From Rotaria socialis (Eukaryota > Rotifera > Eurotatoria > Philodinida > Philodinidae): 64,000 bases of DNA. The stretch is from NCBI GenBank assembly GCA_905331475.1, contig CAJNYU010003364.1:434001-498000 (forward strand), in the 5' to 3' direction. Shown here piece after piece: positions 54,394 through 64,000 of the stretch. The position numbers and the translations under genes are program-made. The notes beneath the pieces are model-generated. The model saw only the letters and a program-made list of their open reading frames with translations. It was not told where the DNA came from and did no database searches. The first letter of the stretch is position 1, and every line of letters begins with the position of its first letter.

Positions 54394-54807
54394 AAATGTT
54401 TTATATTTATATTTGAATCCAGAAACACTGGTTAATCTTGCTTTTCTTTTTCTCCTTCTGATTTATCTGTGTTGTTTCAAGTACCTACTTATTTTAATAG
54501 TTCAACAAAATATGCATATTTCATTCGTTTATCTTAGAGTTATACTTTTCCACCTTTTTTGGAATTATACATTATACACTAAGAGAAATTCACCATTTTT
54601 AGCTTATTATTTTATTAATTATATTATGATTATTCTTTTTTATGTATGTATATGTTTTTTTTTCTGCGCTAAAACCATCACCTTCAATAATAAAAATTAA
54701 AATCATACGAAAATGAACTTTGAAATAATTATATGATATTAATGAGAAACAAAATATAGGTTTTCTCTTTTGAATTTTACTTAAAAGAAAAACGAATTCC
54801 CTCTGAT

Positions 54808-55619
54808 TTAATCTATTGGAAATCCAAGATGTTGCAGAGTCACACGAGTATCTTCGTAAGCTAAAATGAAAAAGGTTAGATTTAAAAATTAACAATTAAA
54901 GAAATTTTACGATTAGTTCAATAAATTTCAACTTTTTCATTGTTATTTGCTGTTTGACTTCCCCATGAACTTGTTCCGTATTCATATTGTGGCTCAAAAA
55001 TAGTTTGAGCATTATTTAAATAGTACGCAGAACTATTCAACTGATACTGTTGGTCATAATTACTTGATAGTGGACTCTATTATAAAACAAAATCAAACAT
55101 GAACTATAATAACAGAAAAATAACGTAACTATGATTACTGACAAAATCTTCAACAATACCGAAATCGAGTGCTTGTGATATTAATGGTGATGCATCTAAT
55201 AATGTATTACCGTATCGAATTCTATATTCATCAGGATTTTGTGGTTGAACACCGAATTTTTGTACTGAACGTACAACATTTGCTTGTATTGACTCGTACG
55301 TAATGATAATATTGGGTGGCGTAGGATAAGGACGAGATGGTGGAGCATGATGTGTTACGAGTTTTCGTTGTTGAGGTTCTTTAGAATAGGCTAATCAACG
55401 TTCAATGATAATATCATGAGGTCGTGCAGGTGCTGTAGGATAACGTTCAACAATAACGGATTGAGGTGTAACAGATATTGGAGGTAGCCTTTTTATGATC
55501 GTCGTTGAAGATATTGGAACAAGAATTCTTAGTGGTCGTTCTCGAAGAATAAGAGGAGCCGGTGTTCGAAGTGGAGGTGCACGTTGTCGGATGACAAGGG
55601 GTGGTGGAACAGGTGGCTA
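54808..55619 (-). pseudogene. Broken proline-rich repeat-protein gene with two in-frame TGA codons
   Basis: Three minus-strand exons are recognisable: 55143-55619, 54911-55076 and 54808-54860, with sound splice sites. They encode a Pro/Arg-rich region with repeated VIVER/IIIER-type blocks (ARPHDIIIER; PPPLVIRQRAPPLRTPAP), then QKFGVQPQNPDEYRIRYGNT and an acidic, Tyr/Asn-rich C-terminus ending LGFPID. TGA interrupts the frame at 55395-55397, after IIIER, and again at 54918-54920, after VEIY. No first exon is found: upstream of the acceptor at 55619 lies a repeat insertion (55626 onward). A recently disabled gene is the simplest reading. The repeat style suggests a cytoskeletal or structural protein, which is inference only. 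Confidence 0.65.
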
Positions 55620-55625
55620 ATTTAA

Positions 55626-55943
55626 AGAGGGATGTTATAATATCCACAACTTGTGTATCGAGATGAATACCCAGATAGGATACCCAGTTGGATGGACATC
55701 TACGTATCCTCAGAGCTGAGGAATTTGAGTGCATTTGGTGTAACGAGAATGAGTATCCATTTTTATATATCCTCAGACGGGAGGAATTTGAATGCATTCG
55801 GTGTAACGAGATTGGGTGCCGGAAATTTTCCTACTGTCAGGTCCTACTTCAAACAAATTAATATAAGCCACAATTCAAATAACATACATGTGACGATCCA
55901 CAACAACACCAACTACACAGCATGCTACANTTCTGTTCATTGA
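55626..55943 (+). repeat. Dispersed repeat A, copy 1
   Basis: About 305 bp nearly identical to the inverted copy within 59921-60428. It contains two tandem units of about 66 bp (CTGAGGAATTTGAGTGCATT..). Both strands are open over much of it because of this regular unit. A single N is at 55930. Confidence 0.8.
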
Positions 55944-56040
55944 ATAAACAATTGGATCTTCATCCAATATTCAATACTATTCTATTTTCGTTGTTGTCAT
56001 TCTGCCATAACCAATACTGTGGCACCTGGCATTATTATTA

Positions 56041-56300
56041 GTAGCGTGTCTGATCCTCATCAAGGTGTTACACCCTCCTCAAGGATGGTCTGGTCAATAA
56101 TGACAATTTTTTCGATAACTCAGCCATTTCTTGACGGATCCTTCTCATCTTCGAACTCGACTGAGACATTGATGAGATCATTCTGTGTACAAAATTTTAA
56201 GACAATTGGATGAGGCTTTCAAGAGTTATCGTGTAAACGACCGGACGGCCGGACACACTGACCAAATCTAGTGTACTCACTTTTTGAGTACACAAAAATG
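56041..56300 (+). repeat. Dispersed repeat B, copy 2
   Basis: Reverse-complement relative of 10527-10765, ending in the hairpin GTGTACTCA..TGAGTACAC (56271-56293). It lies about 100 bp from repeat A copy 1, so A and B may be parts of one composite element here. Confidence 0.75.
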
Positions 56301-57196
56301 AAAGCTTGTGATTTTCTCATTGTTTTTTTACGTATATTTCTATAAAAAATATCCGAAGTTCAAACTTGAAATATGGTATTGAATATTTTTATGCAGAAAT
56401 CAGTTTTTGTCTTGGAATTCCCGACATAGCGGTTAAGCACTCCAGTTTATGCGTAGTCAGCAAATCAGTAAAACATATACATATGTTATTTCGAGTTATC
56501 TATTCTTACTATATACGATAACTGCACAATAAATATGTTCCTTCTCGATAGAAAAAAAAAACAATTTATCAAGCACCAAACGGATTTTCACCTCCTAGGC
56601 ACTATTATCGGAGTACAAAATTGTTGATTATTATGTCTACAAAAAAGAGTTCTGTGGTATATTGTGGCTTTTCCCTAGCTGAAATGTTAACTAAACAGAT
56701 TAGTTGAAGAAAATATCGGATAATATCTAACCATCTGTTGGTAGCTGTTGAAGAAGATAAATATCGGAAGTATATTTACTTAGAGTTTAGAAATAGTCAG
56801 AGGAAAATTCTCTTGAGGTAATTATTATTTGTTTAGAAAGCTTTAATAAACTATTGAAACAAATGATTTTGTACTCAATCGTTAATTATATCTATTACAT
56901 CATATGCAATAAAACACAAATAGTAACAGCTACTCCTAGATGAATTAATAATTTTTCTTGGGCATGCAAAGATATGTTCTGCTCAATGTGGGAACATGAC
57001 ACCAGTTGGCGTATGGAGTTTATATACGTATATATATATATATATATTTATCTCATGAAGAAGTATTCATAATGACGCGTAGGTGTTGCTAGATATAATT
57101 TCAGCGGAAATATGTGAGAGTTGACACATCAAGGTAGTAAGATAGAACAACTATGTTGCCTTGACTGTATCAATGTCATTTTCTTATTTAATTTAG
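56301..57196. other. No gene seen; expected first exon of SPARC not found
   Basis: A signal-peptide exon for the downstream gene should lie here or further left, but no ATG with a hydrophobic leader and a good donor was recognised. There is a TA microsatellite at about 57029-57049. Confidence 0.5.
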
Positions 57197-58355
57197 GCAG
57201 AATCTGAGGTCAAATATGTACCGAATGAAGAATTAAAAATTGTTAATGAACAACTCATAAATGACTTTCAAGGTTTATATTCATTTGCTTTGTTTTTGTT
57301 GACATTCTCATGAAATGAATGTATTGTTTTTTTTAATCAAACAATATAGATCGATGTGCCAGTACAAAATGTCGTGATGGTGAAACATGTATATTAAATA
57401 AAGATGGTGATGCTGAATGTGCTTGTGTTGCACAATGTGAAGATCCAAAAGATGAACGTTTAATGGTAAAAATTAAAATAAAGAAATTTATTTATTCTAA
57501 ACCAATTTAATTATAAAATTATATTGAATTAGGTATGTACAAAAGCTAATCATACATATACATCAGATTGTGAATTCTATCAAATGCAATGTTGGTGCCG
57601 TCGAAATGATGAACGGTGCACACGTCAAGAAGCTGTTTCAGATTCAATTGATTATTTTGGACGATGTCAAAGTAAAGAGAGAGATAAAAAAAAAAAAGAA
57701 AAGCTTGATGTTTTTCTTTTGTATTATTTGAATTTAGATCTTGGCATTTGTACAGCATTCGAATTAGAAGTTTTTCCAAAACGAATGACAACATGGCTTG
57801 GAGAAATTCTCGATGCATTGGTTTGTTGAAATAAACCGAAAATATCAAATATTCTATTGAAATATTATACTTTAGTTTGTTCGTAAAGATCTCGATGCTA
57901 AATATGAAGTATTAGTGAATGAAGCACGTAAAATGAAATTATCAAATACAGAAAAATGGTGGCGTAATGCTGTACTTTGGGAATTCTGTGAGCTTGATCG
58001 AACACATGATAAGTAAGTTGAATTAGTTTTATTTTATTTTTATAAATTTAATCAATAATATTGTTTAATTAACTTTATATATATATATATAGTTCGGTTA
58101 ATAATGAAGAAATAGCTCGTTTCGTTCGATCACTCAAAGTTCTTGAACACTGCATTCAACCATTTTTGAATCATTGCGATACAGATAATGATAATAAAAT
58201 TTCATCTGAGGAATGGGGTACATGCTTAGGTTTAGAAAAGGGTAATTATACACCAGCATATTTTTAAGAATCTTTGACTTTTTCTTCTTCTTCTTCTAAT
58301 TATATTTCTTTATTTAGGTGACATGACTTTCTTGAAGACATTTTGCTCACATTAA
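57197..58355 (+). CDS. SPARC: SPARC (osteonectin/BM-40), first exon missing
   Basis: Secreted calcium-binding matricellular protein that binds collagen in basement membranes. Seven exons keep phase: 57197-57272, 57350-57465, 57533-57671, 57738-57820, 57876-58012, 58093-58241 and 58318-58355. They give a follistatin-like EGF part (CASTKCRDGETCILNKDGDA then ECACVAQC), a Kazal-like part (VCTKANHTYTSDCEFYQMQC), and the extracellular calcium-binding domain with helices and paired EF-hands. EF-hand 1 is the SPARC-type variant (ELDRTHDNSVNNEEI); EF-hand 2 is canonical (CDTDNDNKISSEEWGTC) and bounded by its disulphide cysteines. The acidic N-terminal domain is very short here (AESEVKYVPNEE..). The signal-peptide exon is not found upstream, so the annotated start is an exon start, not an initiation codon. 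Confidence 0.9.
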
Positions 58356-59288
58356 ATCAAAGCAGTTATTTTGGTTGATATTTTATGAACAGTAGAACGG
58401 CTGGAAAGTGTGTGTGTGTGTGTTTGTAATTTGTAGTTTAGAACATTTATTACATATCAATTCATTAATAAATAAGCATCATCTATATTTGACAATATAA
58501 ATCGATTTTTCTATGTTTATGATTGTCTTAATGATAAATATGTTTTCATGTTGTTTCTAATAATTCAAGATGAACGTTTGACTTTTACGTATAGTTGTAT
58601 TGCTATATAATTGCTTGATATTCATTATATATGACGGTCTATTATATTTTTGATTGTCATTAATATGCCATCAGTGAGCGTGTATCTAATTAGTTTTTGA
58701 AATAGATATCATGTCTAACGTACTGAATAACTATTGTTTATCGCAAACAAAAACTGTTCAGTAATCTTCTCGGATTATTCTATTGAATTTTAGAATAAGA
58801 ATATGTAGCTATGATTCGATAATAAATCACACTCGTGGAATATATAAGATATTATTCAATGATAATAAAGCGCAAATAAAGTGCTTTTATTCGATTTAAG
58901 TGACACGTGAAATAGAAAAAATGATTTTTATGGTGATCTAAAGAGCAATAAAACTTTTACAATGAGTACTTATAGAAAAAAAGATATATGTACACTTTTG
59001 ATAATTACCATCTTCTCTTTGTTGCCGATTCCATGTATCGTTGTGGTTTACTGTGCGATAATTGATACTATTTTCAACTCGATTGGTTGCATTCTAATCC
59101 TTTGATCGATCATTATGTACTATTGATTGTTGAACAACATGATATTTAAATATCGCTGAGTTTTATTTTTATAAAAACCTATTTCATTGTACTCGTCAAC
59201 GCGACACACACATAGCATCTTTACGTTTTTGAATTAGTAGCTACTTTTTCTTGACTATAAGATTTAGAAACAGAAACATCGTTGTAAA
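58356..59288. other. Intergenic; 3' region of SPARC, nothing else seen
   Basis: A GT microsatellite lies at about 58410-58421 and AATAAA-like signals occur from about 58465. No exon-like frame. Confidence 0.5.
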
Positions 59289-59883
59289 ATGGATTCCAAT
59301 TTATTTAACAATAATTCTGCTGTACAATATCTATTGCAACAAGCCGAAGAATTAGTAAATTCAGTCCTGGGATCCATTTCGATTGTAACAGATGTAAATA
59401 ATGAATACCAAGCAACATCAAATTCGTCCGATAATTAACAATATAAATATCAATAATTTGTCAAACCTAAGTGATTTCAAACTTGAAGAAATTGATCAAG
59501 CATCTGCAAATCAATTTTCTCCATCATTATTATCAACCGGTGTCTATGAACACTCTGAATCAGCGGATGCGAATAGCATAAACAATAGTCTAGTAGATGC
59601 ATCGGTTGGAGCCATAACATCAATATCAAACTATAGTGGAGAAATTTTTCTTGAGTCTAATCCACCTGAATTGATACGACGCCCATCAGCTCAAGGTCCA
59701 ATTACTTATCGGCAAAATATTTCAGTAAATTTTCTTCAACCGCCATCAGTGTTCCACCATCAGAAGTAAGTTTTAATTTTTAAAATCTAATTTCCAATTT
59801 TTTCTCACGCGATTGTTCTGTTATAATTTTCTAGTTATGGATTATCCAAGAAATTCGACCAATACAAGTATGAATCAGTATGA
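59289..59883 (+). pseudogene. Small gene fragment, probably frameshifted or truncated
   Basis: An ATG at 59289 opens 50 codons (MDSNLFNNNSAVQYLLQQAEELVNS starts it) ending in TAA. A second frame, shifted by one base, opens at 59401 (MNTKQHQIRPIINNININNL) and continues to 59765. There a good GTAAGT donor joins to an acceptor at 59834, then 16 codons to a TGA at 59881-59883 (YGLSKKFDQYKYESV). The two frames abut near 59395-59400 as if one base had been gained or lost. Alternatively the second ATG is the true start and the first is an upstream ORF. The encoded peptide is Ser/Asn-rich without a known domain. A repeat element begins 37 bp after the stop, so the gene may also have lost its 3' part. 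Confidence 0.45.
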
Positions 59884-59920
59884 ATTTAAACTTTTCTTCA
59901 TAAATTGTTAATTTAAATTC

Positions 59921-60428
59921 AGAGATGTCATAATATCCTAACACTGGGTATCGTCGACATATGCCAATGTTTATCGATACGTACAGATTTGTTTAATGAC
60001 TATTGCAGATAGCGTGGAATTCCAAGTAAATGTTCGTTGAAGAACTTCATTTTAACCTGATAACAATTTATTACGACTTTCATCAAAATCACTCAAGGAA
60101 ATCGGGTTGAAACTGTAGCATGCTGTGTAGTTGGTGTTGTTGTGGATCGTCACATGTATGTTATTTGAATTGTGGCTTATATTAATTTGTTTGAAGTAGG
60201 ACCTGGCAGTAGGAAAATTTCCGGTACCCAATCTCGTTACACCGAATACACTCAAATTCCTCAGCTCTGGGGATATATAAAAATGGATACCCATTCTTGT
60301 TACACCAAATGCACTCAAATTCCTCAGCTCTGGGGATACGTAGATATCCATCCAACTGGGTATCCTAGCTGGGTATCCTATCTGGGTATTCATCTCGATA
60401 CGCAAGTTGCGGATATTATGACATCCCT
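59921..60428 (-). mobile_element. Repeat A, copy 2, with 18-bp terminal inverted repeats
   Basis: AGAGATGTCATAATATCC (59921-59938) is inverted at 60411-60428 with one mismatch, enclosing 508 bp. The right 310 bp match repeat A at 55626-55931 in inverted orientation, including the two tandem 66-bp units. No obvious target-site duplication was seen. One frame on the minus strand is open (60052-60432), but the opposite strand is open too, so coding is doubtful. Confidence 0.7.
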
Positions 60429-60745
60429 CCATAGTGATTGAAAATAAACTAAAGTGATCTCACTCATCAGCAAGTGAGAATGCAATAACTCAAACTTGAA
60501 GTGATTAAAAGTCTTGCTAATGCAGTGCTACGCATCGTATTTCTTATTCGAGTACAATTTGAATATCACCTAGTCCCATATCGACTCTCCCTCACTGAGT
60601 CACCGGAGGAGTCCTCGAAAAACTGAGAAATCCCTAGAGACTCCCTGAGGGATTTATCAGAAAGTGCAGGAATGTATTCACTGTCTTCTTTAGCGCTTTT
60701 GAAAGTATATAAGAAACTGAAAATTTAGAAAAAATAATTGTTAAC

Positions 60746-61063
60746 CCAGGTCGTGGACGTACGGCGGGAAACAGCCGGAAAGCACAGGAAAGCGCTGGAA
60801 ACTGGAAGCAGTATTCCAGTTGGAAGTTACCGGATTTTCTTCCTGTAGATTCCGATCAACTTTCAGATGTAAAACACAGAAAACTGACCGGAAAACACAG
60901 GAAACTGACCGGAATCCACAGGAAAAAAATCCGGTAACTTCCAACTGGAATACTGCTTCCAGTTTCCAGCACTTTCCCGTGCTTTCCGGCCAGATACGGT
61001 GATTTTTCCGCATCTTTCCGGCCGGTTCCTACAGTATCCGTCCTCCGGAATCATTGACCTGGG
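60746..61063. mobile_element. GC-rich fold-back element, 318 bp
   Basis: It begins CCCAGGTC and ends GACCTGGG. Long inner arms (about 60772-60846 and 60917-60995) are reverse complements, e.g. GGAAGCAGTATTCCAGTTGG. GGAAA/TTTCC motifs recur throughout. It is far more GC-rich than the flanks. ORFs on both strands read through it because of the mirrored arms. No duplication beyond AA is seen. Confidence 0.7.
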
Positions 61064-62469
61064 AAGTTTTCACATCAAATTTTGTCCAAGTGGTAAATAT
61101 CATTTGAACTGCTGTCTAATACTCTCTCAACGATAACTTATCATTTTCAGGTGATTGTTAAATCACCAAAATTGTCTACTGAGACGTGGCTTACTGAATG
61201 GCTTTGGCAGAAGATCCTCTTAGAAAGAGGCAGATTAGAAAAAATGAGTTTCGGTTCACAAGGAGATAACAAAAGTTAAATGACTTAGAGACTCCTGAGA
61301 ATCGCTAAACTCCTTGTGAAATGCCTGATAATTTATGTTGACTTCCAGGGAACGTTTTAGGGAGAGTTGACTAGGGGTGATTTCTTCATAAAGTACATCA
61401 TGACACATTTTTTTCTAATGCAAATAAATCATTTATATTGAAAGATACCATCTTTCGTTCGGTCGATAAATAGGTTTAAATGTTTGAGTTTTATTGAATA
61501 GATTGCTTCAAGGAATCTTTTATCTTTGAAATTAAGATTTAAAAAATTCAAACATGCTTTAATATTTGATTTAAAAAACTACAATCTGCTTTATTTTTTC
61601 TCAAATAAAACTAAACTTACGAATTCTAAACACAGGTAGAAACTAAGAACAAGAGAAAAAAATATATCGGGGTCGGATGGCGCAAGCAGTTTCATATTTG
61701 ATGTTATAGAATCGTTGGCAACGTTAAAAGTGTCAACTATATTTCGAAGTATATTGTTTTATTTTGTTTTTGGTATTTTTAGTTATTTTATGATTTTTTT
61801 TGGCGTTTTAATTTATTTTATGTTTATTTTTGCATTTTCACTTCATTTTGATTTTTTTTTAGTATTTTTAGTTATTTTACGTTTTTTTTTGGTAGCTTTT
61901 GAACATATTCCATTAGATTTGAAAATTATCAAATCAGTAATAGACGTAACTGACTCGACACAGAGCCGAACCCGACAGCTTACAAGAACAACAGAAATGC
62001 ATTATAACTTGCATATTGTTATGTATGGTGAAATTATATATATATATATATATGTATGTGTCATCGCATGAGACATATCAGCATGTGTCTATTCGTATGT
62101 TAGACAGGAAACAAAATGCATTTTCTTTTATAGTCAGTAGGTGATAAGTTCTTATGTTCTCGTTTACAGCAATAGATTGATAACAGTTCGTCTAGATTGT
62201 AACATAAAGTTATGCGTTCGTTAAGATAAATATTCGTGTTGTCTACTAAATGAAAAACATGATATCATTACAAAACAGAAATCACCTAGCAATGTTTTAT
62301 ATTTAATGCATTTGATCAGTGTTGGCTGCCGAGATGAGGAAATGTCAGACACGTACACTCACACCCAGGTTTTGGAGTTCATCACAGATCGCTAGCTTTA
62401 ACTCCAGAAATTATTGAACCCGATGGCAGCCAGTACTTGATTTGACAGAATTTTTTAATCTTTATTTCG
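61064..62469. other. Intergenic; T-rich, no gene supported
   Basis: A degenerate ATTTTA/TTTTTT run at about 61735-61900 gives a spurious hydrophobic ORF. A TA microsatellite lies at about 62036-62052. Confidence 0.5.
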
Positions 62470-64000
62470 TTATACACAAATAATTACAAAAAACGAATGT
62501 TTCGACGACGGAAAATAAACATGAAAATCTTTTGCTTGCGCTATTATCGAACGATAATCGCTACCATCAGGATTGCTAAAACTGTGAAAAACTAATTCTT
62601 CCACATTGATACAATTAAGTCTCGTTGCATTTTTAGTAAATTTATTTGTTATAGTTTTCAATTGATTATAATCCATCACTAATTCTCTCAGGTAAGGTAA
62701 ACATGTTTTTTATTCATTTAACATTTGCTCAACATAATCAATATGTGCGCGGTCAAATTCAAGTGATGTAAGATAAAGATATTGCACAACCTCAAATGAT
62801 TCATTATTGTCATGTTTAGATTTAACTGAATTTGTTGGCTGTGCTTATCAATTTGCAATGAATAAAGCTTCCAATAATGGAAAACATCGAGCCAGTCGAA
62901 CAAAATATTCATGTTTGAATGCAATCGTGTCATATATACATAAAAAAATAACATTCTTGTATATCCTATACGTTAAAATTTAAATGGAAGTGAGAAAACA
63001 TTGTATGTGATATCAAACTCATTGATATGACTGATACTACAACCAGCTCGTCCAAATTTTACATTAGAAAAAGTTAGTTGATTATCATCATTTGATAAAG
63101 AAGTAGCCGTGTGATTACCACTAGTAAAAGTGCAGATATAAAAACCGAATGTTTGAAGTTTTGACAAATAAATAAGAACGTTATTTTCAAGTTGAATACC
63201 ATTGACAAGTCTATTTCGTTCCTTGATTTGAATATATAATGTTAAATCTTGGAGATTACACATTTTACGAAGAAAGCGTACAACTTGATTATCATACTCA
63301 TTAGTTAAAGATTGATATGTCAATGAGAAACATTTCAAATTATGTAAAACATTCTAAAACATACAACATAATCAGTTTTTATCACTTTCAGAAAGAAATT
63401 TTTCGATCTGGAACTGACTAATAGAAATCTTCAAAGTCAAATCCGATGGACTCATGACTATCTACCTTCAAGAATATTTATAAAGCTAGGCAGATTTTAA
63501 ATGATCATATCATTAAAATGATGCTTTGGTACACATTAATTGATAACTATTCATTTCGATATAGCATTTATACAAGAGAGGTGGATGTTGAGGAAGTTTT
63601 TGGTAAATAAAAGACGTAAAACAGAAGATTTAAAATAAAAAATAAAATTGCTTCTAATTTTCTTCAAGTCATCGGTGTTAATTATAAATACGAACATAAA
63701 TGTATTTTCAAAAAAGCACATAGATGAAAATAAGAATAAATCTTCGTAACCTACTGAGTTGAATTCCATCGATGAACAGTCTTTGACATGAATGATAGTA
63801 ACAATAAATGTAGATAATTGATTGAGACGACCATCAAGTAAACGAAGGCAATCTCCAAAAGTATCCACAATAATACATCATTTAGTTAGCTTTGATGAAA
63901 CAAACGTATTTGATGGTAAATCGACAGAGGATAAAATTGGATTTTTAGTAAAAGATATTCCAATACAAGTCAAACAGTGTAAATTCTTAAAGAAATCAAA
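62470..64000 (-). pseudogene. Decayed F-box/LRR gene (5' end beyond the window)
   Basis: Minus-strand segments carry the LRR part of the same family as 6570-7819: LLDGRLNQLSTFIVTII, then LKCFSLTYQSLTNEYDNQVV, LQDLTLYIQIKERNRLVNGI, INEFDITYNVFSLPFKF and LPYLRELVMDYNQLKTI. The frame is broken several times. TGA at 63878-63880 follows SSKLTK and precedes CIIVDTFGDC. A TAA ends the long exon after PFKF (about 62973). The next block, FVRLARCFPLLEALFIAN, lies in a shifted frame and is followed by adjacent TGA and TAA codons (about 62858-62863). A further TAA follows the VEQMLNE block, just ahead of the last segment. One splice junction (about 63758 to 63355) still looks usable. The number of lesions argues for a pseudogene rather than unannotated introns. 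Confidence 0.7.

Noticed and set aside
54911..55619. UGA read as Trp (alternative genetic code)
   Set aside because: TGA ends the membrane-protein gene at 1168-1170 and synaptojanin at 37897, and TGG is used for Trp throughout.
60820..61054. ORFs on both strands in the GC-rich island
   Set aside because: Explained by mirrored arms and GGAAA repeats of the fold-back element.
60746..61063. piggyBac element (TTAA plus CCC end on the left)
   Set aside because: The right end is GGGAAG, not GGGTTAA, so there is no TTAA duplication.
61715..62071. Hydrophobic 118-codon ORF
   Set aside because: Produced by a degenerate T-rich tract; no membrane-protein family match and the tail is a TA microsatellite.
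1..64000. CRISPR arrays, bacterial operons or phage genes
   Set aside because: No spaced direct-repeat array or ribosome-binding-site pattern; genes are intron-rich and metazoan in type.

Overview
The window reads as nuclear DNA of a small invertebrate, most likely a bdelloid rotifer (Rotaria/Adineta type). It is strongly AT-rich. Its genes have short introns (mostly about 45-90 bp, GT..AG) and many small exons. It carries two members of an F-box/leucine-rich-repeat family that I associate with bdelloids, plus clearly metazoan genes (synaptojanin, SPARC, SLC22). The species is an inference; nothing here proves it. I assembled exons by hand from splice sites and reading phase, so small exons and first exons are the least certain parts.

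Layout. 1-1170 (+): 3' part of a single-pass membrane protein. 2775-4032 (+): PQ-loop membrane protein. 5043-6106: large fold-back hAT-like element with an 8-bp target-site duplication. 6570-7819 (-): F-box/LRR protein. 7820-11520: mostly empty, with a fold-back repeat, a dispersed repeat and an assembly gap. 11521-11841 (+): small two-TM protein. 13016-20242 (-): about 28 exons encoding a protein of roughly 1,200 residues that I do not recognise, with a cluster of membrane segments in its second half. 22896-23170 (+): doubtful small gene. 27260-31191 (-): coiled-coil protein with a probable beta-propeller C-terminus. 34094-37454 (-): SLC22-type transporter. 37897-52459 (-): synaptojanin with Sac1, inositol 5-phosphatase and endocytic tail; its introns hold a hAT-like MITE, a solo LTR and a fold-back repeat. 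52787-54393 (+): beta-propeller-like protein. 54808-55619 (-): proline-rich pseudogene with two TGA codons. 57197-58355 (+): SPARC, first exon not found. 59289-59883 (+): broken or truncated small gene. 59921-61063: two repeat elements. 62470-64000 (-): decayed F-box/LRR pseudogene running off the window.

The genes do not form one pathway. Synaptojanin (phosphoinositide turnover and clathrin uncoating), SLC22 (organic ion uptake), the PQ-loop protein and the unrecognised 28-exon protein are all membrane-related, but neighbouring position in a metazoan genome does not imply joint function. The most distinctive features are the unrecognised 28-exon protein, the variety of small inverted-repeat elements (two with clean 8-bp duplications), a tidy solo LTR, and two pseudogenes caught in decay.
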